Source: Paenibacillus sp. OK003 (GTDB lineage: Bacteria > Bacillota > Bacilli > Paenibacillales > Paenibacillaceae). Taken from it: a stretch of DNA of 64,000 nucleotides. The notes beneath the pieces were generated by a model. That model was not told where the DNA came from and did no database searches. It worked only from the letters and a program-made list of their open reading frames with translations. A program made the translations under genes and the position numbers. The stretch is taken from assembly GCF_900109515.1 (NCBI RefSeq), contig NZ_FOBD01000017.1, forward strand, positions 92,141 through 156,140. Reading direction: 5' to 3'. Shown one piece after another: positions 35,131-43,746 of this stretch; the first letter of the stretch is position 1, and every line of letters starts with the position of its first letter.

Positions 35131-36534
35131 TTATACCAGTGTTTTGGCTTTCTCCACTGCCTCTTCAATTGTACCCACGAAGAGGAAAGCTGCTTCCGGA
35201 AGATCGTCATGCTTGCCTTCGAGAATTTCTTTAAAGCTGCGCACCGTTTCTTTAACCGGAACGTATTTACCCGGAATACCGTTAAATGCTTCAGCAACGT
35301 GGAATGGCTGGGACAAGAAACGTTGAATTTTACGAGCACGGTAAACGAGCGCTCTGTCTTCCTCACTCAGCTCGTCCATACCCAGAATCGCAATAATATC
35401 CTGCAATTCATTATAACGCGCCAAGATGCGTTTAACGCCTTGAGCTACGTTGTAATGCTCTTCGCCTACAACTTCAGGGGACAAGATCCGGGAGCTGGAT
35501 GCCAACGGATCTACCGCAGGGTAGATACCCATCTCGGAAATTTTACGTTCCAGGTTCGTCGTTGCATCCAAGTGGGCAAACGTCGTTGCTGGAGCCGGGT
35601 CAGTATAGTCATCCGCAGGCACGTAGATGGCCTGGATGGATGTTACGGAACCTTTTTTAGTCGAAGTGATACGTTCTTGCAGTTGACCCATTTCCGTTGC
35701 CAGGGTTGGTTGATAACCTACCGCGGAAGGCATACGTCCGAGCAAGGCAGATACTTCTGAACCTGCTTGGGTGAAACGGAAGATGTTATCGATAAAGAGC
35801 AACACGTCACGGCCTTCTTCATCACGGAAGTATTCCGCCATAGTCAGACCAGTGAGGGCTACACGAAGACGTGCGCCTGGAGGCTCGTTCATTTGTCCGA
35901 AGACCATTGCTGTTTTGTTGATAACGCCGGAATCACTCATCTCGTGATACAAGTCATTACCTTCACGTGTACGCTCACCAACACCCGCGAATACGGAGAT
36001 ACCACCGTGTTCTTGTGCGATGTTGTTGATCAATTCCTGAATCGTTACGGTTTTACCTACACCGGCACCACCGAAGAGACCGATTTTACCACCTTTGGCG
36101 TAAGGAGCCAACAAGTCGATAACTTTGATTCCTGTCTCCAGCATTTCAGCCTGGGTAGTCAGTTCATCAAATGCAGGAGCCGAGCGGTGAATCGGATTTT
36201 TATGTGCAGCAGCTACCGTGCCGCCAGTATCAATGGCTTCGCCGAGTACGTTAAATACACGACCCAGTGTCGCTTCCCCAACAGGTACAGAGATTGGAGC
36301 TCCTGTATCTACGGCTTCCATACCACGAACGAGTCCGTCCGTGGAGGACATCGCGATACAACGTACCCGGTTGTCACCCAGATGTTTCGAAGCCTCGAGT
36401 GTCAGATTAACACTTACGCCAGCTTCGCTTACTGTAGTGATCGTAATGGCATTGAGGATTTCCGGCAGACCGCCGCGATCAAACTCGACGTCAACAACCG
36501 GACCCATGATGCTCACAACGCGTCCTTTGTTCAT
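35131..36534 (-). CDS. atpD: ATP synthase beta subunit
   Basis: Beta is the catalytic subunit of F1 that makes ATP. The 467-residue product has the Walker A loop GLFGGAGVGKTVTIQELI, the catalytic-Glu region (AGVGERTREGNDLYHEM), Walker B VLLFIDNIFRFTQAGSEV, the DELSEED-type lever DELSEEDRALVYRARKIQR and the conserved PSAVGYQPTLATEMG. GGAGGGG precedes the ATG. It lies between atpG and atpC in the standard operon order. Confidence 0.99.
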   Translation of the reverse strand: MNKGRVVSIMGPVVDVEFDRGGLPEILNAITITTVSEAGVSVNLTLEASKHLGDNRVRCIAMSSTDGLVRGMEAVDTGAPISVPVGEATLGRVFNVLGEAIDTGGTVAAAHKNPIHRSAPAFDELTTQAEMLETGIKVIDLLAPYAKGGKIGLFGGAGVGKTVTIQELINNIAQEHGGISVFAGVGERTREGNDLYHEMSDSGVINKTAMVFGQMNEPPGARLRVALTGLTMAEYFRDEEGRDVLLFIDNIFRFTQAGSEVSALLGRMPSAVGYQPTLATEMGQLQERITSTKKGSVTSIQAIYVPADDYTDPAPATTFAHLDATTNLERKISEMGIYPAVDPLASSSRILSPEVVGEEHYNVAQGVKRILARYNELQDIIAILGMDELSEEDRALVYRARKIQRFLSQPFHVAEAFNGIPGKYVPVKETVRSFKEILEGKHDDLPEAAFLFVGTIEEAVEKAKTLV

Positions 36535-36628
36535 CTTAACGTTCCCCTCCTACAAGCCTGCTACTTTTGCAAAAATAATGTACCGTTCGTTTATCTTTGC
36601 TCTGCAAGCCTTCATTAATAAAAAACGG

Positions 36629-37501
36629 TTAGCCTTGTGCTGCGTTGGCACCTGCCACAATTTCCGTAATCTCCTGCGTAATCGCCGCTTGACGGGCACG
36701 GTTATAGGTCAATGACAAGTCATTGATGAGTTTGGATGCATTTTTGGTTGCATTACCCATGGCCGTCATTTTCGCGCCCAGCTCACTCGCTTTACCGTTC
36801 AGAAGTGCACCATAGATCAGCGTTTCCGCATAACGCGGAAGCAAAACCTCCAGTACAGCTTCAGGAGACGGCTCATACTCGTAGCTTGCAGTCGGTCCTT
36901 CTGCAGCAGTTACCTCAGGTGTTTCCATCGGAAGAAGACGTTCTACCGTAGGAATCTGGGTCAACGCATTTACAAAGCGGTTATAACAGATGTACAATTC
37001 ATCAAATTTACCCAACTCAAACCCTTTAACAGCTTCGTGTGCGATGGATTTGATATCTGCAAATGATGGCGAATCGGAAAGATCCGTTGTAGTGGATGTC
37101 ATCGCCATTTCACGCCGTTTGAAATAATCGCGTCCCTTACGTCCAATGACGAACAATTCGTAGTCATTCTGAGAGTTGTGCTTTTCTTTGAGTGTCAGGT
37201 TAACCTGACGCAAAATATTCGCATTGTAACCACCCGCAAGACCGCGGTCCGATGTAATAACCAGATAAGCTGTCTTTTTGACCGGACGGCTCTCTAGCAT
37301 TGGATGCTGAACCCCTTGCGTGCTTTTTGCAATACTTGCCACAACTTCCTTCAGCTTCTCCGAATAAGGACGAGCTGCTTCCGCTTTCTCCTGCGCTTTA
37401 CGCAGTTTTGCGGCAGCTACCATCTCCATTGCTTTGGTGATCTGCTTGGTGCTTTGTACGCTTTTAATTTGCCGCTTTATTTCGCGCATGCCTTTTGCCA
37501 T
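36629..37501 (-). CDS. atpG: ATP synthase gamma subunit
   Basis: Gamma is the rotating central shaft coupling the c-ring to beta. The frame opens at 37534, but the ATG at 37501 follows GGTGGTG and begins with the family signature MREIKRQIKSVQSTKQITKA (290 residues). The C-terminal helix motif ALLNGKASELGAKMTAMGNA and NDLSLTYNRARQAAITQEI are present, as is SDRGLAGGYNANILR. Upstream, between it and atpA, lies an array of small hairpins (37518-37656). Confidence 0.97.
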   Translation of the reverse strand: MAKGMREIKRQIKSVQSTKQITKAMEMVAAAKLRKAQEKAEAARPYSEKLKEVVASIAKSTQGVQHPMLESRPVKKTAYLVITSDRGLAGGYNANILRQVNLTLKEKHNSQNDYELFVIGRKGRDYFKRREMAMTSTTTDLSDSPSFADIKSIAHEAVKGFELGKFDELYICYNRFVNALTQIPTVERLLPMETPEVTAAEGPTASYEYEPSPEAVLEVLLPRYAETLIYGALLNGKASELGAKMTAMGNATKNASKLINDLSLTYNRARQAAITQEITEIVAGANAAQG

Positions 37502-37517
37502 GATTTCACCACCTTCA

Positions 37518-37656
37518 AGTTTTGACGTAGTCAAAACTACTTCGTAAGCCCAAACTTAAACTTTGGCGAGCCAAAGTTACTTCGTAAGCATTCACTAGTT
37601 TTGACAGAGTCAAAACTACTTCGTAAGCATATTGAAACTTTGATAGATCAAAGTTT
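37518..37656. repeat. Array of four small hairpins between atpA and atpG
   Basis: Four palindromes at 37518-37538, 37559-37578, 37597-37617 and 37635-37656 alternate between two types: AGTTTTGAC/GTCAAAACT and AACTTTGG/CCAAAGTT (or AAACTTTGA/TCAAAGTTT). The first three are each followed by the identical word ACTTCGTAAGC. The array sits in the transcribed gap of the atp operon. Confidence 0.85.
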
Positions 37657-37710
37657 TACATGCAGACATGCGGAATCGGTTGAACAACTCCGCACCTGCA
37701 TATCATCTAT

Positions 37711-39225
37711 TTAGACAGAGACAGCAAAGCTCTTTCTGAATTTCTCAATAGCATCTTTCAGAGCGGATTCATTGTCTGCAGTCAATTCTTTTGTATCACG
37801 GATGGACCCAAGAATTTCCGGATGGCTGCTCTCCATGAACGCGAGGAACTCACCCTCGAAACGAGTAACATCACCTGTAGGAATCTCATCCAGGAATCCT
37901 TTAACCGCTGTGTACAAGCTGACTACCTGTTGTTCTACAGGCAGAGGCTGGTTTACACCTTGCTTCAGGATTTCCATCATACGAGCACCACGATTCAGGC
38001 GGGCCTGAGTCGCTTTATCCAGATCGGAACCGAACTGGGAGAACGCTTGAAGCTCACGATATTGAGCGAGGTCGAGACGCAGGGAACCTGCAACCTTTTT
38101 CATCGCTTTGATCTGAGCAGAACCACCAACACGGGATACGGAGATACCTACGTTGATCGCCGGGCGTTGTCCAGCATTGAACAAGTCAGCTTCCAAGAAG
38201 ATTTGTCCGTCCGTAATGGAGATTACGTTCGTCGGAATGTATGCAGATACGTCGGAAGCTTGTGTTTCAATGAACGGCAGTGCGGTTAAAGAACCACCAC
38301 CAAGCTCATCATTCAGCTTCGCTGCACGCTCCAGCAAACGGGAGTGCAGGTAGAAGACGTCACCCGGATAAGCCTCACGGCCCGGTGGACGGCGAAGCAG
38401 CAAGGAAAGCTCACGGTATGCGGAAGCTTGTTTGGTCAAATCATCGTAGATGACCAAAACGTGCTCACCTTTGTACATAAAGTACTCACCCATCGAACAA
38501 CCGGAATACGGTGCGATGTACAACAATGGTGATGGGTCAGATGCTGCTGCAGTTACAACAATCGTGTACTCCATTGCGCCTTTACGACGAAGAGTTTCTA
38601 CGACTTGTGCAACTGTAGATTGTTTTTGACCGATAGCAACATAGATACATTTCATGCCGCTGCCTTTTTGGTTCAGGATGGCATCAATCGCGATTGATGT
38701 TTTACCTGTTTGACGGTCACCGATGATCAACTCACGTTGTCCGCGACCGATTGGAACCATTGCGTCAATGGCTTTAATCCCTGTTTGCATCGGCTCATGA
38801 ACCGATTTACGATCCATTACGCCTGGTGCTTTACCTTCAACCGGACGGAATTCCGTTGTAGCGATTGGCCCTTTGCCATCCACTGGAATACCGAGCGGGT
38901 TAACAACGCGTCCAATCAATGCTTCGCCAACAGGTACTTGCATGATTTGACCGGTACGTTTTACTTGGTCGCCTTCACGAATATCATAGTAAGGTCCCAG
39001 GATAACGATACCGACGTTGCTCTCTTCCACGTTCATGGCGAGACCCATAACACCGCTTGGGAATTCAACCAACTCGTTGGACATGACATTCTCAAGTCCG
39101 TAGACACGAGCGATACCATCACCAACCTCAATAACCGTACCGACTTCGACTACATCGATATCGTTCTTGTATTGTTCGATCTGGCTCTTAATTAATGTAC
39201 TGATTTCTTCTGGTTTGATACTCAA
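37711..39225 (-). CDS. atpA: ATP synthase alpha subunit
   Basis: Alpha is the non-catalytic nucleotide-binding subunit of F1. The 504-residue product has the P-loop ELIIGDRQTGKTSIAIDAIL, the segment HVLVIYDDLTKQASAYRELS and PYSGCSMGEYFMY. The signature PAINVGISVSRVGGSAQIKA near the C-terminal third is complete. The start is a TTG (before SIKPEEIS), preceded by GGGGTGAGG, an unusual codon for a highly expressed subunit. It lies 16 bases after atpH. Confidence 0.98.
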   Translation of the reverse strand: MSIKPEEISTLIKSQIEQYKNDIDVVEVGTVIEVGDGIARVYGLENVMSNELVEFPSGVMGLAMNVEESNVGIVILGPYYDIREGDQVKRTGQIMQVPVGEALIGRVVNPLGIPVDGKGPIATTEFRPVEGKAPGVMDRKSVHEPMQTGIKAIDAMVPIGRGQRELIIGDRQTGKTSIAIDAILNQKGSGMKCIYVAIGQKQSTVAQVVETLRRKGAMEYTIVVTAAASDPSPLLYIAPYSGCSMGEYFMYKGEHVLVIYDDLTKQASAYRELSLLLRRPPGREAYPGDVFYLHSRLLERAAKLNDELGGGSLTALPFIETQASDVSAYIPTNVISITDGQIFLEADLFNAGQRPAINVGISVSRVGGSAQIKAMKKVAGSLRLDLAQYRELQAFSQFGSDLDKATQARLNRGARMMEILKQGVNQPLPVEQQVVSLYTAVKGFLDEIPTGDVTRFEGEFLAFMESSHPEILGSIRDTKELTADNESALKDAIEKFRKSFAVSV

Positions 39226-39241
39226 GTGTCCTCACCCCAAT

Positions 39242-39790
39242 CTACTGTACTCGTCTGTTAAAAGACTGCTCAAGACGTTCGAGCTTGCCAGCCAAGCTGC
39301 CGTCATAGATCGTATCGCCAATGGCAACTTTCAATCCGCCCAGCAAAGTCGGATCGACAATGTTCTCGATACGGATCTTTTTATTCACACGGTTACCGAA
39401 TTCACGGGCTACCGCTTCTTGTTCTTCATCATTCAAGGCATAAGTCGAGTACACGCGTGCATCGGCTATGCCGAGCGATTCGCCCTCGATCTTCACATAA
39501 TCATTCAGCAGAGCTTCCAGCAGTTCAACGCGTCCACGCTCAATCAAAAGCAAGACGGTTTTCAGAACAGGTTCAGACACCTTGCCGTCAAGACTTGTGC
39601 GAAGTACATTCTGTTTTGCCTCTTCAGAGATGTTGGGTGACTCGATAAATTTACCGATTTCCGCATCGCCAGTGATGGCAATTACAACAGTACGCAGCTC
39701 TTGTTCGACTTCAAGCACCTTCTGCTGTTCGAGAGCAACTTCAAACAATGCTTTCGCATAACGCTTAGCAACAATCGTATCGCGGCTCAT
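39242..39790 (-). CDS. atpH: ATP synthase delta subunit
   Basis: Delta links the top of F1 to the b-subunit stator. The 182-residue product has the family features: the N-terminal helical bundle (VAKRYAKALFEVALEQQKVL), LLIERGRVELLEALLNDYVK in the middle and the C-terminal signature (VDPTLLGGLKVAIGDTIYDG) followed by SLAGKLERLEQ. Its ATG overlaps the atpF stop (ATGA), a sign of translational coupling that helps subunit stoichiometry. Confidence 0.97.
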   Translation of the reverse strand: MSRDTIVAKRYAKALFEVALEQQKVLEVEQELRTVVIAITGDAEIGKFIESPNISEEAKQNVLRTSLDGKVSEPVLKTVLLLIERGRVELLEALLNDYVKIEGESLGIADARVYSTYALNDEEQEAVAREFGNRVNKKIRIENIVDPTLLGGLKVAIGDTIYDGSLAGKLERLEQSFNRRVQ

Positions 39791-40275
39791 TGTCGGCCTC
39801 CTACCTCATTGAGGTATTGGTTCACAAGCTCCTCTTGTGCAGGACCGTTCTCAACTTCTTTTTTGATCAGCTTGGAAGCGATTTGAACGGAAGCTGTACC
39901 CAGTTCGCTGCGAAGCGCTGCAACCGCTTTGTTCTTCTCGCTCTCAATCTCACGCACAGCATCGTCTTTCAGGCGATTCGCTTCTGCTTTTGCATCCGCC
40001 AGAATCGTTTCAGCCTGTTTGCCGCCTGTTTGTTTGGATTGTTCAATGATGTCATAAGCATCTTTACGCGCTTTTTCAAGAGCCTGCTTCTGTTCCTCAA
40101 CATAGGCAATAGCCTGATCCCGCGTTTGGGCAGCCTCATTCATTTGCGCCAATACGAGCTCACGACGTTTTTCCATAATGGAGAAAAGTGGACCAAATGC
40201 ATAACGGCTAAGCAGCCAATATAAGATACCAAATGCTATAATCGCCAGAACTGTATTTTCCCATACGAAATTCAA
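39787..40275 (-). CDS. atpF: ATP synthase subunit b
   Basis: Subunit b is the peripheral stalk, with one membrane helix (TVLAIIAFGILYWLLSRYAF) and a long Ala/Glu/Lys-rich coiled coil (ALEKARKDAYDIIEQSKQ and LKDDAVREIESEKNKAVAA). A GTG at 40284 would overlap its own AGGAAGGAG ribosome site. The TTG at 40275 has an 8-base spacing and is my preferred start, giving 162 residues; this choice is not certain. It overlaps atpH by four bases. Confidence 0.93.
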   Translation of the reverse strand: MNFVWENTVLAIIAFGILYWLLSRYAFGPLFSIMEKRRELVLAQMNEAAQTRDQAIAYVEEQKQALEKARKDAYDIIEQSKQTGGKQAETILADAKAEANRLKDDAVREIESEKNKAVAALRSELGTASVQIASKLIKKEVENGPAQEELVNQYLNEVGGRQ

Positions 40276-40390
40276 TCTGTTCACTCCTTCCTGAAGGTAT
40301 CCTCAGGCCGCAACTCCGCGTTTACGGACGCTACCTAAAAAGAAGGCGCGGATGGCTGTGGCCTTCCCCGCCAAACCTGCACTGATTTTA

Positions 40391-40615
40391 TTAAGCCGCT
40401 CCGTAGAACATGAACGCGAGTACTACACCGATGATCGGCAATACCTCGATCAAACCTACACCGATAAACATCGTTGTTTGAAGAGTGGATTTTGCTTCAG
40501 GTTGACGTGCAATACCTTCCACCGTTTTGCTGATTACCAAACCGTTACCGATACCTGCGCCAAGTGCGCCCAATCCTGCAACAATTCCTGCTGCCACTAA
40601 TGCCATTGCTCCCAT
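40391..40615 (-). CDS. atpE: ATP synthase subunit c
   Basis: Subunit c forms the membrane rotor ring. The frame opens at 40645, but AAGGAGGAT lies before the ATG at 40615, giving 74 residues, as expected for a c subunit. Two hydrophobic helices flank the polar loop SKTVEGIARQPEAK. The ion-binding carboxylate is the Glu in FIGVGLIEVLPIIGV. The outer helix has no obvious sodium-binding motif, so it is likely a proton rotor. A GGAGG-type site of this strength fits the high copy number needed. Confidence 0.97.
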   Translation of the reverse strand: MGAMALVAAGIVAGLGALGAGIGNGLVISKTVEGIARQPEAKSTLQTTMFIGVGLIEVLPIIGVVLAFMFYGAA

Positions 40616-40691
40616 TTGTATATCCTCCTTAGAATGTTCGTTCAAATTTTATAGTTCAGCCCTACAGGTTTAACCGTATTGGACCTGAATC

Positions 40692-41510
40692 TTAATGTTC
40701 CTCGTGCGATTCGACGGTTTGTGATATGTATACCATCATCAAAACCGTAAATACGAATGCCTGTATGGCACCGATGAAAATACTGAACCCCTGCCACGCC
40801 GTCAACAGCGGAATTGCTGCAATTGCGCCAATCCATTTGAATGCTGTAAGCTTCATAATCGTGGAGATCAGAACCTCACCTGCAAAGATATTGGCGAACA
40901 AACGCATACCGTGTGTCAACAACTTGGATGCCGTCTCCACAATGTTGATTGGGAAGAACAGCCAGTGTGGTTGGAAATAATGCTTGAGATACGCTTTGGT
41001 GTTACGGAAAAGTCCCAATCCATGCGCGATAGCAAATGCGATCAACGCTAGACCCATGGTTACCGAAAGGTCAGCCGTAGGTGATTTCCACCAGGCAACT
41101 TCGATATGTGGATGAGCTTCAGGATTCTTCTCATGAGCTTCATGGAACGCTTCTTGGACCGAGACAATTGGCTTGCCAAAGATTTCAGCTTGGCTTGCAT
41201 CCGTAGCCCCAGTTACAAAGCCCAAAGGGAGACCCAACATGTTTCCCACAAAGATAAACATAATCATTGTGGTTGCCAAGGTAAGGAAATGCTGCCCCTT
41301 CTTCATGTCCATCGTGCTCGAGATCAGGTTACGTACAAACTCAATCGCCCACTCCAGGAAGTTTTGCATTTTGCCCGGATTTTCCACTGACAAGTTCCGC
41401 GTAGCCAGTTTTGCAACAATAAATACAATGGCGGATGTTACGATCAGCATCAGCAGAACAGACAAATCCAGATGGAACCCACCCAGGTTAATTATCGGAG
41501 ATTCATGCAT
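40692..41510 (-). CDS. atpB: ATP synthase subunit a
   Basis: Subunit a forms the half-channels for proton flow next to the c-ring. The 272-residue product has five to six membrane helices, with the essential Arg in HGMRLFANIFAGEVL and the conserved C-terminal IGAIQAFVFTVLMMVYISQT. AAAGGGGTGA precedes the ATG. It lies in the usual place between atpI and atpE. Confidence 0.97.
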   Translation of the reverse strand: MHESPIINLGGFHLDLSVLLMLIVTSAIVFIVAKLATRNLSVENPGKMQNFLEWAIEFVRNLISSTMDMKKGQHFLTLATTMIMFIFVGNMLGLPLGFVTGATDASQAEIFGKPIVSVQEAFHEAHEKNPEAHPHIEVAWWKSPTADLSVTMGLALIAFAIAHGLGLFRNTKAYLKHYFQPHWLFFPINIVETASKLLTHGMRLFANIFAGEVLISTIMKLTAFKWIGAIAAIPLLTAWQGFSIFIGAIQAFVFTVLMMVYISQTVESHEEH

Positions 41511-41551
41511 ATTTTTCTCACCCCTTTCTCATTCGAAAGCTTGCAGCACCT

Positions 41552-41932
41552 CTATGAGTCTGCTTTGCGGGACAACAATATCCCTATAAATAGTAAGGAA
41601 AATTGCGCTATGACCAAGCCAACTACAACCGCATATAAATTGAAGTATTGCGGATACTGCATCGCCACGAAAACAGCGAGTACTGCGAGAGCTGCTCTAG
41701 TCAAAAATCCCAGGTTCACACGCTTAAGGTTTCCTTCCGCTGCACCATCCAACATTCTCCTGACTTTGCGACCCAGATAAGACGCGTTGATCCAACTGAT
41801 CACCGTTCCTAGGGCCAGTCCCAAAGCTATTGTTTCCACACGGGGCAGAAAGGCCGCTGCTAGAAAACAAATCATAAGAAAGTACATGATGAAAACAGTC
41901 ATCCATCTGCGGTATCTGGTTAGTTCACTCAT
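41552..41932 (-). CDS. atpI: ATP synthase protein I
   Basis: AtpI is a small membrane protein thought to assist c-ring assembly. The 126-residue product has four membrane helices (WMTVFIMYFLMICFLAAAFL, TIALGLALGTVISWINASYL, AALAVLAVFVAMQYPQYFNL, YAVVVGLVIAQFSLLFIGIL). I choose the second of two adjacent start codons, where GGGGGA has a better distance. It overlaps the upstream atpZ-like gene by 8 bases. Confidence 0.88.
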   Translation of the reverse strand: MSELTRYRRWMTVFIMYFLMICFLAAAFLPRVETIALGLALGTVISWINASYLGRKVRRMLDGAAEGNLKRVNLGFLTRAALAVLAVFVAMQYPQYFNLYAVVVGLVIAQFSLLFIGILLSRKADS

Positions 41933-42179
41933 CACTTTCCCCCATGAATTTTTTCGCGATAAAGTAGATGCTTACGCCGCCTGCTGCCAAAAAAAAGAGA
42001 ACGCTTACGGCGATCCATATTCCGCTACCCCCGATGGTCTTGTCCAACCAGGAGCCAACGTAATATCCGGCAATAGCGAGAATGGCAATCTCGATTCCAA
42101 AAGCTGTCACGAGCCCCATCGCTTTCCATACATTATCGTCATGGTTACGGGATGAATTTGGTTTGTTCGAATCGGCCAT
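41925..42179 (-). CDS. atpZ: AtpZ-like F0F1 assembly protein
   Basis: This 84-residue protein has two membrane helices (MGLVTAFGIEIAILAIAGYY and WIAVSVLFFLAAGGVSIYFI) separated by the loop VGSWLDKTIGGSG, which matches the AtpZ/AtpR family at the head of bacterial atp operons. AtpZ has been linked to ATP synthase assembly or magnesium uptake. The ATG at 42179 follows AAGGGTGG; an upstream GTG at 42191 is less likely. It is the first gene of the operon, directly after a strong promoter. Confidence 0.85.
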   Translation of the reverse strand: MADSNKPNSSRNHDDNVWKAMGLVTAFGIEIAILAIAGYYVGSWLDKTIGGSGIWIAVSVLFFLAAGGVSIYFIAKKFMGESDE

Positions 42180-42208
42180 TTTCCACGCCACCCTTGCAAT
42201 CCCAGTTA

Positions 42209-42238
42209 ATTTTACTGAATGATGAGAGCCTTTGTCAA
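42209..42238 (-). promoter_or_regulatory. Promoter of the atp operon
   Basis: On the minus strand perfect TTGACA (42233-42238), an 18-base spacer and TAAAAT (42209-42214) lie just before atpZ. Confidence 0.8.
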
Positions 42239-42314
42239 TTGAATGATTTTAGCGTTTTAAAGGGGAAAACGACGGGATTACAGGCCCTCAGAGCCCATAA
42301 ACCCGCGTAAACCG

Positions 42315-42329
42315 TACAGTTTAACTGTA
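42315..42329. promoter_or_regulatory. 15-bp palindrome upstream of the atp promoter
   Basis: TACAGTTTAACTGTA is a perfect palindrome (odd centre) about 80 bases upstream of the atp -35 box and beyond the wecB stop. It could be an operator or part of a weak wecB terminator. Confidence 0.35.
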
Positions 42330-42365
42330 TGCTGTACCCTTTAATAATCCGTCAGAAAAAATGAA

Positions 42366-43523
42366 TTATTTTTTGAATTTTCTGTGAAATGATTCCGGAC
42401 GTTCACTATTCACACCAAAATGATGCAAAATCGCATTGACAATTCTTTCCGAAGCATGTCCATCACCATAAGGATTGGCAGCCTGACTCATGCTTGCATA
42501 CAGTGTTTCGTCTGTAAGCAGAGCTTTGGTCCGCTCATATACACGTTCCTCTTCGGTACCCACCAGCTCCAGTGTTCCAGCCTCGATTCCCTCCGGACGC
42601 TCCGTAGTATCCCGAAGGACGAGAACAGGCACACCGAACGAAGGCGCTTCTTCCTGCAAACCACCTGAATCTGTCAAAATCAAGTGAGTATGCGGGTAAA
42701 AGTTATGCAAATCCACCACGTCTAGTGGATCAATAAGTTGAATACGGGGGTGATTCCCCAAAATCGCGTGAGCCGGCTCCTTCACAGCAGGACTTAGATG
42801 TACCGGATACACGATGGCAATATCCTCAAACTCGTCGGCAATCCGTTTGACGGCCTGGAAAATGTTACGGTGAGGCTCGCCTTGGGATTCACGGCGGTGA
42901 GCTGTCATCAACACAAGACGCTTGCCCTGTGCCCAATCTAGTACTGGATGTGTGTAATCCTGCCGTACTGTATATTGAAACACATCTGTTACCGTGTTGC
43001 CTGTGACATACGTACTAGACTCCGATTTATTTTCTTTGGCAAGATTGGAAGACGACCAGTCCGTAGGCGCAAAATGCAAGTCAGCAAGCACTCCGGTTAA
43101 CTGACGGTTCATTTCTTCCGGGTATGGAGAGAGCTTGTTCCACGTACGAAGACCTGCTTCCACATGACCCACCTGAATCTGCTGCAGGAACGCAGCATAG
43201 CTGGCTACAAACGTTGTCAGCGTATCACCGTGAACCAGCACAATATCCGGCTTTGCTTCACGCAAAACCGGCTCCAGGCCTCCCAGCACACGAATCGTAA
43301 TCTCATTCAGCGTCTGGCGATCTTTCATCACATCCAGATCGTAGTCTGGATGAATATCGAATACTTCAAGAACCTGATCCAGCATCTGACGATGCTGTGC
43401 AGTAACGCAAACGATCGATTCAATAGAGTCGGGATGTTTCTGCAGTTCCAAAATAAGCGGAGCCATCTTGATGGCTTCCGGGCGCACCCCGAATATCGTC
43501 ATGACTTTAATTTTCTTGGACAT
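42366..43523 (-). CDS. mnaA: UDP-N-acetylglucosamine 2-epimerase (non-hydrolysing)
   Basis: This enzyme converts UDP-GlcNAc to UDP-ManNAc, the donor for TagA and for wall-polymer synthesis. The 385-residue product shows VMTIFGVRPEAIKMAPLILE, the active-site region (VHGDTLTTFVASYAAFLQQI), VGHVEAGLRTWNKLSPYPEE, MTAHRRESQGEPHRNIF and LTDSGGLQEEAPSFGVPVLV. B. subtilis mnaA/yvyH and E. coli wecB are the family references. AAAGGGGC precedes the ATG. It is separated from upp by a mobile-element-like repeat. Confidence 0.96.
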   Translation of the reverse strand: MSKKIKVMTIFGVRPEAIKMAPLILELQKHPDSIESIVCVTAQHRQMLDQVLEVFDIHPDYDLDVMKDRQTLNEITIRVLGGLEPVLREAKPDIVLVHGDTLTTFVASYAAFLQQIQVGHVEAGLRTWNKLSPYPEEMNRQLTGVLADLHFAPTDWSSSNLAKENKSESSTYVTGNTVTDVFQYTVRQDYTHPVLDWAQGKRLVLMTAHRRESQGEPHRNIFQAVKRIADEFEDIAIVYPVHLSPAVKEPAHAILGNHPRIQLIDPLDVVDLHNFYPHTHLILTDSGGLQEEAPSFGVPVLVLRDTTERPEGIEAGTLELVGTEEERVYERTKALLTDETLYASMSQAANPYGDGHASERIVNAILHHFGVNSERPESFHRKFKK

Positions 43524-43552
43524 TGAAGCAAAGCCCCTTTTCTATAAGTTCA

Positions 43553-43721
43553 TGTTCAAAAAGTCCGGTTTTCAGTACCAAGAATATGGAATGAAGGTAG
43601 AAATGGAGTAGCGGAGCGTAGGGAAAACTACGTGAGCAACGGACATTTCGGCTGAATTTCATATTCGATGTCGATGATGCCCTTGGGCATCCTTCGTAAT
43701 CAAAATTGGACTTTTTGAACA
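43553..43721. mobile_element. MITE-like element with terminal inverted repeats
   Basis: The ends TGTTCAAAAAGTCC and GGACTTTTTGAACA are exact inverted repeats of 14 bp, extended by TTTT/AAAA after a two-base mismatch. The 169 bases between upp and wecB carry no believable gene; the frame crossing it appears accidental. The inner sequence also has local inverted pairs such as GATGCCC/GGGCATC. I see no clear target-site duplication. Confidence 0.7.
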
Positions 43722-43746
43722 ACCTCTTACAAAGCATGCGATATGC

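Noticed and set aside
43507..43737. Minus-strand 76-codon frame across the MITE-like element
   Set aside because: It begins and ends outside the element, has no ribosome site and overlaps the start of mnaA.
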